In this document: positions 55,550 through 64,000 of the stretch, one piece after another | Numbering within the stretch: position 1 is the stretch's first letter | Layout of the letters: each line of letters starts with the position of its first letter | Source of the DNA: Nostoc sp. FACHB-110 | GTDB taxonomy: Bacteria; Cyanobacteriota; Cyanobacteriia; Cyanobacteriales; Nostocaceae | Length of the DNA stretch: 64,000 nucleotides | Assembly (NCBI RefSeq): GCF_014697425.1 | Contig: NZ_JACJRU010000016.1 | Location: 62,001 to 126,000 of the forward strand | Reading direction: 5' to 3' | Translations under genes and position numbers: made by a program | Notes under the pieces: generated by a model | What the model saw: the letters and a program-made list of their open reading frames with translations, nothing else | Told to the model about the DNA's origin: nothing | Database searches by the model: none

Positions 55550-56998
55550 ATGGGTGGAACATCAAGGTACTGGAGAATTCTGCGAATTAACTTGGCTGAT
55601 AAAATTGGATATAAACAATATGTAGTAGCACAGGCACAGGATTTTTTGCAACGACGGGTTGAGTATTACCAGAATGCAGATATTCAAGCAGCATTGTTAT
55701 CTGATTTTTATGCTAATCAATCTAGGATTGATGAGATAAATCGTGCTAAGGCAGGACTATGTTTGAGATGTTATGTATCTGACTCAATTGTCAAAGCCTG
55801 CCAAAAAATAGACAATCTTTTTGGTGGCGACAAGTCTTTTAGCTATCACGATTTACTACCATTTGTGTTAAACGATGATGGCGAGACTTTGGTGATTTTG
55901 GATAGCGATCGCAGCCATCAACTTATCGTAGATGAGAAAGGTAAAGTCCAACCCACAGCTTATAAATTTTTTACAGTGGAAGTTTTGCGGAAATATCAGC
56001 CCAATGTGCAAACTAGCATGAGTCTAGATAACTGGGCATATTTGCAAACCAAACAAAATCCCGAATTGAAGGATTTTTTATCAGAATTTGGCTTTCAGCT
56101 TTTGAGTGATTGGGCATTATTAAATCGCGCTAGACCAAAGCAAATTGAATCTTTATCAGGACGAGATCGCTATTTAGTTGAAGTTTTTCATGCGGTCTAT
56201 CGTCGAGACCGACGAAAGTCTAAACAAGTCCAAGTGAAACGATGTCCAGACCCCTCTCATGCTCAACTACAAGAAATGCTCACTCTCTTGCAACAGCGCG
56301 GAGTTATCATCACTACACAAGAGAAGTTAAAACGAGAAATCGAACAAGTAGCCAAGCAATTAAGACAGTATGACATTTGGACTCACAGAGAACCTCTAGA
56401 ATATCAAGATCAAGAGACAGGTAATTATACATTAAGAGCAGATATACCGACTGATTACTTCAATGAAATAGACGTGGAAAGACTAGAAATTACCGAGTTT
56501 TTGTATGAGCAACTCAGTGTAGTGTTAACTGAGTCTATCGAACAAGAAATTCAAAATAATATTCAAAGGTTAGAAAATAGCAAAAGATACGCACCTTTAT
56601 CAGCAAAGTACATTCCTGGGCTACAACTATATTATTGCCAGTGTAAATCTCTCAAAGAAATTTTTCCGCTTTTAGAAATGACAAGCTGGGATCAAGCCAG
56701 ACGAATATTAAATCCAGGAGAGTTGTTAAATAAAGTACGTACTCAAACAGTACAAAAACTTCTAGAAAGTATCTTAAATCTGGCTCACGAAAAAGGCTTA
56801 ACTAAAATGCCTCCTGAACCAGACTATTTGAAAGCTTTAGCAGAACAAATCGAAAAGTTCGCTGATGAAGAGGTTTTCCAAGAAGCCGGAGAAGAAATCC
56901 GCGCCGGTAAAAGTCGTGCTTTGGAGAGTTTATATGCTCAAAAAATTCGCAGTTTTTTGGCAGAAACAACAGTATTAAGTCAAACCTACAGTAAGTAA
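55550..56998 (+). CDS. Probable divergent sigma-70-like regulator (cyanobacterial CHAT-locus type)
   Basis: 482 aa, soluble, helical. The run SDWALLNRARPKQIESL, followed by DRYLVEVFHAVYRRDR, and the upstream FFTVEVLRKYQPN/SLDNWAYLQTK blocks resemble, from memory, the divergent sigma-70-like proteins next to DUF1822 genes in cyanobacteria. I cannot confirm this without a profile search. The start is uncertain. ATG 55550 lies 12 nt from GGAG. A better-spaced ATG at 55543 opens a different, 15-codon frame, so either an overlapping leader peptide or a frameshift near the start is possible. Same strand and probably same operon as the DUF1822 gene (59-bp gap). Confidence 0.55.
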   Translation: MGGTSRYWRILRINLADKIGYKQYVVAQAQDFLQRRVEYYQNADIQAALLSDFYANQSRIDEINRAKAGLCLRCYVSDSIVKACQKIDNLFGGDKSFSYHDLLPFVLNDDGETLVILDSDRSHQLIVDEKGKVQPTAYKFFTVEVLRKYQPNVQTSMSLDNWAYLQTKQNPELKDFLSEFGFQLLSDWALLNRARPKQIESLSGRDRYLVEVFHAVYRRDRRKSKQVQVKRCPDPSHAQLQEMLTLLQQRGVIITTQEKLKREIEQVAKQLRQYDIWTHREPLEYQDQETGNYTLRADIPTDYFNEIDVERLEITEFLYEQLSVVLTESIEQEIQNNIQRLENSKRYAPLSAKYIPGLQLYYCQCKSLKEIFPLLEMTSWDQARRILNPGELLNKVRTQTVQKLLESILNLAHEKGLTKMPPEPDYLKALAEQIEKFADEEVFQEAGEEIRAGKSRALESLYAQKIRSFLAETTVLSQTYSK

Positions 56999-57057
56999 TA
57001 TTAGTAATTTATCTGTCACCAAATAGAAATAATCTCATTTATAATTAGGAACCAACA

Positions 57058-58086
57058 ATGATTAATACAGTAACTAGCGATCGCAGCTTAAGGCTTTTGT
57101 TTCCCGAAGTCGTTTTACTAGAAGCAGAAGATTTTGATTGGGCAAAAAATATTAGCAGTCATATCAGCCACGAACCTCAACAATGGCAAAATTATTTAGA
57201 TGCGTTGGCTTTAATTGGCTGTGAAAGATGGTTTCAAGAACATCTACGAAAACAAGCAATTTATAAAAAATTTATTGGCAATACTGCTTATCTAAACGTA
57301 GATAATTTTAAATTTTGTATATTAGCTACTGAACACTTATTGGATGAAGTAGTCAATATACCTCAAGATGTAGTTTTGCAATCAGAATTAGCAGCACATT
57401 TTTACCTCATTATTGAAGTATTAGAAGAACAAGAAGAAATAATTTTTAGAGGTTCTATTAGTTACAATCAACTTTTAGATTTTATCAAAAATATTCCGGC
57501 TAATACTCCACGAGAGAACTTGTATCAAATACCATTATCAAAATTGGATGCAGAACCGAATCACTTATTATTCTACTGTTTATACTCTGATCCCGCTGCG
57601 ATACCTTTACCTGTCGTTTCAGTCCTGACTCAACAGCAAAACCTGGAAAAAAAGATAAATTTGAGCCAATGGCTAGAGCATATATTTGATGAGGCTTGGG
57701 AGGCTATTGAAACAATCATCGAACCAGATGTAAGTTTGGCATTTAGTCTGAGAAATGTAGACAAAATGATTAGAAGAGGTAAATTAATTGACATAGAATT
57801 ACAATTAGGAAGCAAAAATCTCGCTCTATTAGTAAATATTAGCAAGGATTCTGAAGATAAATTACGTGTTTTAATTCAGTTACATCCAACAGGTAAGCAA
57901 AAATTTTTACCTCCCAATATTAAACTCAGTTTATTATCAGAAGTCGGGACACTACTTTATGAAGTATCAGCCAGGAACCAAGATAACTACATCCAACTTA
58001 AACCTTTTAAAGGAGAACAAGGTAAATACTTTAGTATTGAAGTGAGTATAGATAACATCAAGATTAAAGAAGATTTCCAGCTTTAA
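57058..58086 (+). CDS. DUF1822 family protein
   Basis: 342 aa. Begins at ATG 57058 with AGGA 9 bp upstream. The N-terminal LLFPEVVLLEAEDFDWAKNI (span 57094-57156), the CERWFQEHL motif and the central LSQWLEHIFDEAWEAI (before about residue 230) are DUF1822 landmarks. The C-terminal half is a beta-rich domain (LALLVNISKDSEDKLRVLIQ) ending FSIEVSI. Function unknown; the family typically accompanies the sigma-like gene and CHAT proteins in cyanobacteria (my recollection). Followed by a hairpin at 58111-58125. Confidence 0.88.
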   Translation: MINTVTSDRSLRLLFPEVVLLEAEDFDWAKNISSHISHEPQQWQNYLDALALIGCERWFQEHLRKQAIYKKFIGNTAYLNVDNFKFCILATEHLLDEVVNIPQDVVLQSELAAHFYLIIEVLEEQEEIIFRGSISYNQLLDFIKNIPANTPRENLYQIPLSKLDAEPNHLLFYCLYSDPAAIPLPVVSVLTQQQNLEKKINLSQWLEHIFDEAWEAIETIIEPDVSLAFSLRNVDKMIRRGKLIDIELQLGSKNLALLVNISKDSEDKLRVLIQLHPTGKQKFLPPNIKLSLLSEVGTLLYEVSARNQDNYIQLKPFKGEQGKYFSIEVSIDNIKIKEDFQL

Positions 58087-58110
58087 TTTAGTTGATAAAT
58101 CTCCCTCTAT

Positions 58111-58152
58111 GACTATAAAATAGTCACCACTTTATGCTCTTTTTTTGGTGAC
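58111..58152. terminator. Hairpins between convergent genes
   Basis: GACTAT/ATAGTC (58111-58116, 58120-58125) and GTCACC/GGTGAC (58123-58128, 58147-58152) overlap and are mutually exclusive; a run of seven T residues lies in the second loop. Confidence 0.45.
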
Positions 58153-58174
58153 AGTATTGCCTCCAGAAACAATA

Positions 58175-58981
58175 TCATTTTGTTCTACCTTTTAATCCTA
58201 TTGGTACACACATAGGAGTTCCAACCACTGGGTCAGGAATTACACGGCACTCTAATCCAAAAACATCTAATACCATCTCTTCAGTCATTACCTGATTAGG
58301 GTCGCCAGCCGTATAGATTTTACCTTTTTTGACAGCAACTAAATAATCTGCGTAACGACAGGCTTGATTTAAATCATGCAGCACCATAACAATAGTTCTT
58401 CCTTGATGCTGATTCAATTCATATAACAAATCTAAAACTTCTATCTGATGGGACAAATCTAAGAAAGTCGTCGGTTCATCTAATAATAAAATATCTGTAT
58501 CTTGTGCTAGTGCCATTGCTATCCAAGCACGTTGTCTTTGTCCACCAGATAAGGTATCTAATCCTCTATCTGCTAACTCTAATAAATCTGTAGTTAAGAG
58601 TGCTTGTTTGACAATTCTTTCATCTTTTCCTGACCACTGCTGTAACCAATTTTGATAAGGGTAACGTCCTTGTGCTACTAAATCTCTGACGGTTAACCCT
58701 TCTGGTGCAACAGGACTTTGAGGTAAAATTCCTAACTGTTGGGCGACTTCTTTTGTCGCCAGATTAAAAATAGATTGCCCATCAAGATATACTGTACCGC
58801 CATAGGGTTTAAGCAGCCTAGCTAACCCTCGTAATAGGGTTGATTTACCGCAACCATTTGCACCAACTAAAGCACTCACCTTTCCGGCTGGTATTGCCAA
58901 ATTCAAACTATGGATAATTGACACACCATCGTAAGCTAAAGACAAGTTTTTTGTTGATAGACCTTTCATATTTAGTACCAT
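58175..58981 (-). CDS. fecE: Iron-siderophore ABC transporter, ATP-binding subunit (FecE-like)
   Basis: 268 aa. Walker A GANGCGKSTLL, Q-loop GILPQSP, signature LSGGQRQRAWIAMALA, Walker B ILLLDEPTTFLD, switch His in MVLHDLNQA. It energises uptake of Fe(III)-siderophore or a related metal chelate. Third gene after the two permease genes on the same strand (74-bp gap). The FecE/FepC class is clear, but ligand identity is not. The periplasmic binding protein and the TonB receptor are not in the window. Confidence 0.92.
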   Translation of the reverse strand: MVLNMKGLSTKNLSLAYDGVSIIHSLNLAIPAGKVSALVGANGCGKSTLLRGLARLLKPYGGTVYLDGQSIFNLATKEVAQQLGILPQSPVAPEGLTVRDLVAQGRYPYQNWLQQWSGKDERIVKQALLTTDLLELADRGLDTLSGGQRQRAWIAMALAQDTDILLLDEPTTFLDLSHQIEVLDLLYELNQHQGRTIVMVLHDLNQACRYADYLVAVKKGKIYTAGDPNQVMTEEMVLDVFGLECRVIPDPVVGTPMCVPIGLKGRTK

Positions 58982-59055
58982 TGGTAATTTGGGAATTCGT
59001 TTTTATTGCCGGAAATTGCTGCGAATTTATAGAAGCTTTGGCAGTGATTTGTATG

Positions 59056-60096
59056 TTATTTTTTGCGGTTATAAATTAACAAATAAAGAAAATAAGGCGC
59101 GCCGACAGCAGCAGTCACCACACCGCAGGGAATTTCGATAGGTGCAAACAAAGTTCTGCCGAGAAAGTCTGCTAATACCACTAACATTCCTCCTAGTAAT
59201 GCAGCAGTCGGAATTAACCCCTCATGATTTGTACCGACTAACTGTCTTCCTAAATGAGGTGCAATTAATCCCACAAACCCAATCATTCCTGCGGTGGCTA
59301 CTCCTGCGCCTGCTAAGGATACACCCACTAGTATCAGTAAACCGCGTTGCCATTCCACATTAGTACCTAAACCTTTGGCGACTTCATCTCCTAAATTCAA
59401 AGCGTTGAGATGTCTGCTTAATATCAATGCCATCGGGATAAAAACAATTAACCAAGGTAAGAAAGAAAAGACTTGTTCCCAAGTGCGTCCGTAGACGCTA
59501 CCTGCTAACCACACAAGGGCATCACTAACAGTGTCAATTTCGCCAAAGGTAATTAATAAGCTGGTAAAGGCACTGGCGATCGCAGATAATCCCACACCAA
59601 TTAAAATCAATAAAACCGGAGAACTACCATTATTCCAGGCTAAGAAGTAAATCAAACCAGCCATCAATAAAGCACCAGCAAAAGCCGATAAAGGCAAAAT
59701 ATAAATGGGTGCTGCGGGAAACAGCACAATCACTGTCACAGCCGCTAAACTGGCCCCAGCATTAATGCCTATAATCCCAGGATCGGCTAAGGGATTGCGT
59801 GTGATGCCTTGAAAGATAGTCCCAGAAACGGCTAGTGCTACTCCTACCATGAAGGCAACAAGAGTACGCGGTAGACGCAGGTTGTACATGACAAAACCAT
59901 GAGCCGGATTGCCTGTATCTATACCTAATACAGTTTTGACAATATCTAGAGGAGAAATGGGATATTCACCCCGTCCTAAATTCATGACCATCGCCACCAA
60001 AACTGCCACTGTCAGAGATATCAGTATTGGTGGTACACGTCGGTCGATGCGAAAAGATATTCGTTGAGAACGAATGACAAGCCAATCCAACTTCAT
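59056..60096 (-). CDS. fecD: Iron-siderophore ABC transporter permease (FecCD family), second subunit
   Basis: 346 aa with about nine to ten transmembrane segments. FecCD landmarks: NLRLPRTLVAFMVG, ALAVSGTIFQGITRNPLADPG, and LGDEVAKGLGTNVEW (the coupling loop), GLIAPHLGRQLVG. Its start overlaps the end of the preceding permease gene by 4 bp (ATGA), so the two are translationally coupled and form the usual heterodimer. The assignment of C versus D is arbitrary. Confidence 0.92.
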   Translation of the reverse strand: MKLDWLVIRSQRISFRIDRRVPPILISLTVAVLVAMVMNLGRGEYPISPLDIVKTVLGIDTGNPAHGFVMYNLRLPRTLVAFMVGVALAVSGTIFQGITRNPLADPGIIGINAGASLAAVTVIVLFPAAPIYILPLSAFAGALLMAGLIYFLAWNNGSSPVLLILIGVGLSAIASAFTSLLITFGEIDTVSDALVWLAGSVYGRTWEQVFSFLPWLIVFIPMALILSRHLNALNLGDEVAKGLGTNVEWQRGLLILVGVSLAGAGVATAGMIGFVGLIAPHLGRQLVGTNHEGLIPTAALLGGMLVVLADFLGRTLFAPIEIPCGVVTAAVGAPYFLYLLIYNRKK

Positions 60097-61124
60097 TTTT
60101 TCACCTTTGATTTAGCCAGGTAGACAAAAAAAGGAGAGCCAATCAGTGCTGTCATGACTCCCACAGGTAATTCCTGCGGTTTGAGTAATATCCGCGCAGC
60201 CACATCTGCAACTAATAAAAGAGTTGCACCGACTACCGCCGAGTAAGGCAAAATCCAACGGTAATCAGCTTTAATAAAAAATCTCACCATGTGGGGAACA
60301 ACTAAACCAATAAAGCCAATCGGCCCAGCCAGAGATACTGAACTGCCTGCGAGTAACACAACACTAATCGCTGTGAGAATTTTGACCCAAGCTGTCTGCT
60401 GTCCTAAACCTTTAGCCACCTCATCACCCAGACTCATAGTTGTAATTTGCCTACCGAGGGCAAAAGCTAATATCAAGCCAATGACAACAAAAGGCAAAGT
60501 TGAAAATAAGATGTTGAAATCCCTTCCTGCCAAGGAACCTGCTAACCAAAATCGAATTTCATCTAATGTTCGTTGACTGAGTATGAGAATCGCGGTGATG
60601 AATGAAGAAATCAAAGCTGTGATGGCCGCACCTGCAATGGTGAGATTTAAAGGTGTAGCCCCTCCTCGCCCCAAGGAACCAAGCAAATAGACTAACATAG
60701 CCGTTGTGCCTGCACCTAAAAAGGCCACAACGGTGAACATGCTCAAAGAAGAACTGCCAAAAATAAAAATTGTCACCACTACAGCCAGTGCTGCACCTGA
60801 TTCAATGCCTAAAATTCCTGGGTCTGCCAAGGGGTTGCGCGTCAAACCTTGCATTAACGCTCCAGCCACGGCTAAAGCTGCACCTACAACCACAGCAAAA
60901 AGCGATCGCGGCAATCTCACCGTCTGAATTACTAAATGTTCATACGACCCATCAAAGGTAATAAATGATGCCAAAACTTTGGAGAACGGGATTGCTGCTG
61001 CACCTAAGGTGACACTATATACTAAGCAAGTAAAAAGAATCAGTATGCCCAAAATCAGACCTGCTAATGGCGATATTTTGGGGATATGCCAATTTTTCGG
61101 TGATGCGATGCTTGCTTTTGCCAT
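60093..61124 (-). CDS. fecC: Iron-siderophore ABC transporter permease (FecCD family), first subunit
   Basis: 343 aa, same family: TVRLPRSLFAVVVGAALAVA, LMQGLTRNPLADPGILG, LGDEVAKGLGQQ and GLVVPHMVRFFI. First gene of the permease-permease-ATPase operon. The 590-bp spacer upstream holds repeats but no binding-protein gene. I found no convincing Fur box by eye. Confidence 0.92.
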   Translation of the reverse strand: MAKASIASPKNWHIPKISPLAGLILGILILFTCLVYSVTLGAAAIPFSKVLASFITFDGSYEHLVIQTVRLPRSLFAVVVGAALAVAGALMQGLTRNPLADPGILGIESGAALAVVVTIFIFGSSSLSMFTVVAFLGAGTTAMLVYLLGSLGRGGATPLNLTIAGAAITALISSFITAILILSQRTLDEIRFWLAGSLAGRDFNILFSTLPFVVIGLILAFALGRQITTMSLGDEVAKGLGQQTAWVKILTAISVVLLAGSSVSLAGPIGFIGLVVPHMVRFFIKADYRWILPYSAVVGATLLLVADVAARILLKPQELPVGVMTALIGSPFFVYLAKSKVKK

Positions 61125-61146
61125 GATCTTTGAATTAATTGAACAA

Positions 61147-61305
61147 TAGACCTGCCTGAAAAATAGGGGCTAGGATATAGAGGCTAGAGAAGCTAGATTT
61201 TCATTGTTTCCTGGTGAATGCCGTTCATGGATTGCAAGGGGTAGGGAACATGTAATCAGAAAAACTTGGGGCTGTTCTCTATTGCCAACTTCTGCAAGAA
61301 GTCTA
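61147..61305. repeat. Possible degenerate inverted-repeat element upstream of the Fec operon
   Basis: The ends TAGACCTGCCTGA and (reverse complement) TAGACTTCTTGCA share about nine of thirteen positions with each other and resemble the element at 32623-32705. The interior has degenerate GGCTAGA-type heptamers near 61166-61194. In 61306-61715 nothing else is recognised. Confidence 0.3.
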
Positions 61306-61715
61306 AATAGTTACTTAGGTAAGCGAATTTTGCGGGGATATTTGCCAGTTATACCTCTTAATTGAGAATTTTTATATAGTGATTTAGTATTGCCACAAGG
61401 TCTATTGTGATTAAATTTGGCTTTTTAGCTGAGTGTGAGCGATAAGTTTCGAGATTATACTTTATACTTATTGGTATATTTTTGCAACTATAGCTGTATT
61501 TGTTGCCTAAAAATAAGCAATTATTGTCAAATAGCTATAAAAATTAATTAGGTATTTGCAGTTTAGTTAATTCTGGTAGGCTTCGGAACAGAGAGCATTC
61601 TGCGCCCCTGCTAAGTCTCAACTATAAAGTTAGCTTGCCAGAGCGGTAATGTTTTAGTCCCTAACAGTCCAAAATTAAGTCAGAATAATAGTAGGCAATC
61701 ATAGAGGGTGCTACT

Positions 61716-62027
61716 ATGGATCGTCTAATACAAATTGTTCGGAACTTCTTTATTCGTTTTGAAGCTGTTTTTTCCTTTTTATTCAAAGGTTTTTTGAGCT
61801 TTATCGGCAATATATTTGGCTTTTTTGCCAAACTGTTTGGTTACACTGGCTCAGATTATTATTTAGAATCTGGTGTGGCACAAAATGTCAAGCAAACGTC
61901 TCCAGAACAACCAAAGCAAATTAATCAGAGTACAACAGTGGAAACTCCCACAGCTATACGTCGTCGCTCTAAATCGAAAGTTGACGACTACTACCTGAAT
62001 ATGGCTCGTGATGTGCAGAAGCGGTAA
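61716..62027 (+). CDS. Small protein with amphipathic hydrophobic N-terminus
   Basis: 103 aa. The first 45 residues are hydrophobic and Phe-rich (FFIRFEAVFSFLFKGFLSFI, FGFFAKLFGYTGSDYYLES), probably a membrane-associated helix pair; the rest is polar and basic (IRRRSKSKVDDYY). Similar short proteins occur in Nostoc-type genomes, sometimes mislabelled threonine dehydratase. I give no function. No terminator is obvious downstream. Confidence 0.65.
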   Translation: MDRLIQIVRNFFIRFEAVFSFLFKGFLSFIGNIFGFFAKLFGYTGSDYYLESGVAQNVKQTSPEQPKQINQSTTVETPTAIRRRSKSKVDDYYLNMARDVQKR

Positions 62028-62286
62028 ACACATCAACTAATTAAGTGTGTGGGAAAATTTTACAATTAACGCATCACAACCCAATCAAGGAGCAGAGTTA
62101 GTATGTAAGTAACCTTATATTACTACTCTATCCTTGAAAGTTTCGGATGCTGTACATGATGCGCTAATATTGGGGAGGATCTTGAACAAGCAGTAAGGTT
62201 GCGTCTTCGTACTTACTTGCACGGGACTCGTCAGTTTGATACTTATCAAACCGATGTACTGTACAAATAATTTTTAGACTTTAACA

Positions 62287-62583
62287 ATGGTAGAACGCCC
62301 AATTAAAAAATCAGAACGTCAGTCCCAAGCAAGTACTGACAATAACTCAGATTCTCAACCAGCTAGTGAATCTAATTCTAAACGAGAAAAATCGCGTGGC
62401 GATCGCTCATCTGGTAAAAGAAGAAAAGAATCTTTTAAAGAAGAATCTAAACCACCTGTTAATCCTGCATTAGCGCGCCCCCCAAAACCTGCTAAACCTC
62501 CAGTTATCAAAGCAGAGCCGCAAGCAGAAACAGATTCAGAACCCATAGGTGAACCAACCTCAGAAGACTCTCAAGAATCATAA
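62287..62583 (+). CDS. Small disordered, highly charged protein
   Basis: 98 aa, low-complexity: Ser/Lys/Arg/Glu-rich N-terminal half (SNSKREKSRGDRSSGKRRKE), Pro/Lys middle (ARPPKPAKPPVIKAEP) and acidic C-terminus. Predicted disordered throughout. Real because it is preceded by a clean start and followed by a strong hairpin at 62626-62660. No family or function. Confidence 0.6.
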   Translation: MVERPIKKSERQSQASTDNNSDSQPASESNSKREKSRGDRSSGKRRKESFKEESKPPVNPALARPPKPAKPPVIKAEPQAETDSEPIGEPTSEDSQES

Positions 62584-62625
62584 TCACAAATTTGTACTTC
62601 CAGGTTTATTAATCAAATTTTTCCC

Positions 62626-62660
62626 CATCAAGTCAAGAACTAAAATTTTTTGACTTGATG
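62626..62660 (+). terminator. Perfect 11-bp terminator hairpin
   Basis: CATCAAGTCAA (62626-62636) pairs perfectly with TTGACTTGATG (62650-62660), 43 bp after the stop of the disordered-protein gene. The rest of the spacer to 63093 is AT-rich with nothing recognised. Confidence 0.7.
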
Positions 62661-63093
62661 ATTTCTTACATTAAAACTGTATTTATTCGCTTGATTGATG
62701 TCGAGCTAAACTGTCAACAATCTCCACAATATTTTTGACATTGAGCATCAATCGCCACAATAAATATATAAAGCTTATAAAAAACTAATAAATAATATTT
62801 ATTACTTATCAAAAATTTTAACTGCCTTAAATGTCTTAACTGTCCTTGCATTTTTGTTGTGACATTGAGAGCATCTTAATATGTGTAAGCAAATAGTCAT
62901 TTAAATTACACCATATTCATGGTCATAAAAGTAAGCAGAAAACTTTCTACCCTACGGTCTCAATTTACTTTCTTATATCATTAAGCTTATCCATAATCAG
63001 CTAAAAACTATTTACCAAATAATTTTAAGAATTAAGATGTAGTTCTTAAAATTACACAACAATATTGTGATCGATCAAAGAGTTTTCTAGGCA

Positions 63094-64000
63094 ATGAATT
63101 ATCAAATGGTGAATTTACTAATTATTCTGGGTGAAGTTATATTTTTAATATTTATTTTTGGTTTATTTGACTGGCTAATTGGTATTATCTTCAAGCAGAT
63201 AACTAAAGCATCTTGGCTGCAAAGAAAAACAGACAATATTAGCTTCTTGCGCCAGAGTATTAGGAGAATTTTATTTTTGATTTGTATCCTGCTGTGCCTA
63301 GCACTAGTTGGTGTGAATGGAATGGTGGTATACCGGGGTGGAAACATTCAAGAATTTCAGATGGGTTTGATTAATAGTCTGCCTAAACAGTTTTGGAGCA
63401 ATCTTTTAGCAGCAGCCTTAAAAACTTTGAGTTTACTAATCTTAGTTAAAATTAGTATTCCGCCGCTAAAACGAGGTATAGACTGGGTTTGTAACTACGC
63501 GAAAAAAGTCGATCAAATCAAAGCTAATGATGAGAGTGTCGAAGCTTTTTTTCAAGTTTTAAAAAGAATTATTGTTCATACTATTTGGCTATCTACTACT
63601 ATTATATGCGCTAATTTTCTTTACTTGCCAGAAGTGGTTTCTAAATATCTTTTTGTTGCTTTAAAGATATACATAACTATTTCCTTAGGTTTACTCATTG
63701 TTAAGGCTGTTGCTACTATTGTCGATACAATTGATGCCCTAAGTCTTAAGTTTTCTAATTCTAATAATCTCCTGCGCCTGTATGAACATTTGCGCCACTT
63801 AATTCCACTATTCAAAAAATGTTTAGAATACGTCTTATATGTAGGTATCGTTAATTTAGTTATTCCCGAGATAGAGCCTATTGCTTGGCTGAGTGGATAT
63901 ACTCCAATAATTGTGCAGATTATTGGAGTATTTTTCCTCAGTAATGTTTTGGTAGAAGTAGCCTATTATATTCTTGATGAATTCTACTTAAAAACCACAG
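63094..64000 (+). CDS. MscS-like mechanosensitive channel family protein, N-terminal part only
   Basis: An open frame runs from ATG 63094 to the right edge (302 codons visible), so it is 3'-truncated by the window. At least five to six hydrophobic segments are visible: about residues 6-30, 68-90, 110-130, 165-185, 190-212, 245-265, and 275-300. Basic loops separate them. The N-terminal architecture resembles large cyanobacterial MscS-type proteins, whose conserved pore helix and beta-domain would lie beyond the edge. The family is therefore a guess from layout; membrane location is certain. Confidence 0.6.
   Translation, partial: MNYQMVNLLIILGEVIFLIFIFGLFDWLIGIIFKQITKASWLQRKTDNISFLRQSIRRILFLICILLCLALVGVNGMVVYRGGNIQEFQMGLINSLPKQFWSNLLAAALKTLSLLILVKISIPPLKRGIDWVCNYAKKVDQIKANDESVEAFFQVLKRIIVHTIWLSTTIICANFLYLPEVVSKYLFVALKIYITISLGLLIVKAVATIVDTIDALSLKFSNSNNLLRLYEHLRHLIPLFKKCLEYVLYVGIVNLVIPEIEPIAWLSGYTPIIVQIIGVFFLSNVLVEVAYYILDEFYLKTT

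Noticed and set aside
62160..62270. Short open frame encoding about 36 residues (GEDLEQAVRLRLRTYLHGTR)
   Set aside because: Looks somewhat protein-like, but has an upstream stop and no credible start codon; possibly a relic, not enough to call.

Overview
The window reads as chromosome from a filamentous, heterocyst-forming cyanobacterium of the Nostoc/Anabaena/Calothrix type. The evidence is the dense scatter of GCGATCGC (HIP1) octamers, AT-rich spacers, heptamer tandem repeats (STRR), an abundance of very large signalling proteins, a Gly-rich RRM protein, and above all a PatB/CnfR-type ferredoxin-HTH regulator next to a cytochrome c oxidase operon. That last arrangement matches my recollection of the patB-cox2 neighbourhood of Anabaena PCC 7120. 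No rRNA, tRNA or CRISPR array was recognised.

Left part (1-10.2 kb): a polysaccharide-related block with three DUF3131 domains in two genes and a cellulose-synthase-like GT2 glycosyltransferase. It is followed by a complete partner-switching module: a STAS antagonist, a REC-PP2C phosphatase and an RsbW-like kinase. From 10.2 to 21.8 kb lie a 1381-aa hybrid histidine kinase, a shortened NrtB-like permease, a DUF4336 protein, a second histidine kinase, a zinc-ribbon Ser/Thr kinase and an alpha/beta hydrolase. From 22 to 26.1 kb are small housekeeping and regulatory genes: an RRM protein with a clear terminator, a PII-like protein, thioredoxin, an IF-3 paralogue without an AUG start, and small unknowns. 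A WD40 Ser/Thr kinase follows.

Middle (28.7-35.4 kb): a nitrogen-fixation/heterocyst block holding a Mo-nitrogenase C-terminus-like small protein, a xylulokinase fragment (pseudogene), patB/cnfR, and a small membrane gene translationally coupled to coxB-coxA-coxC. The spacers of this operon are packed with small mobile elements and heptamer repeats. Next comes a 2000-aa Ser/Thr kinase-AAA-GAF-histidine kinase, an Uma2 nuclease-like protein, and a three-gene operon of GST, CmcJ/NvfI-like oxidoreductase and TauD-like dioxygenase.

Right part (45.5-58.1 kb): the most intriguing block. A TPR-CHAT protease-like protein faces an operon of a secreted filamentous-haemagglutinin-type exoprotein, a CHAT-CHASE2 membrane protein and a DUF928 protein. 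Divergent from it are a probable sigma-70-like regulator and a DUF1822 protein. I suggest these genes form one functional unit, a CHAT-linked surface exoprotein system. The window ends with a FecCDE-type iron-siderophore importer, two small unknown proteins and the start of an MscS-like membrane protein that runs off the right edge.

Small non-autonomous elements are a strong secondary theme. At least one MITE family has two copies with perfect 8-bp target duplications, another element has a perfect 9-bp duplication, and palindromic elements are nested inside larger ones.
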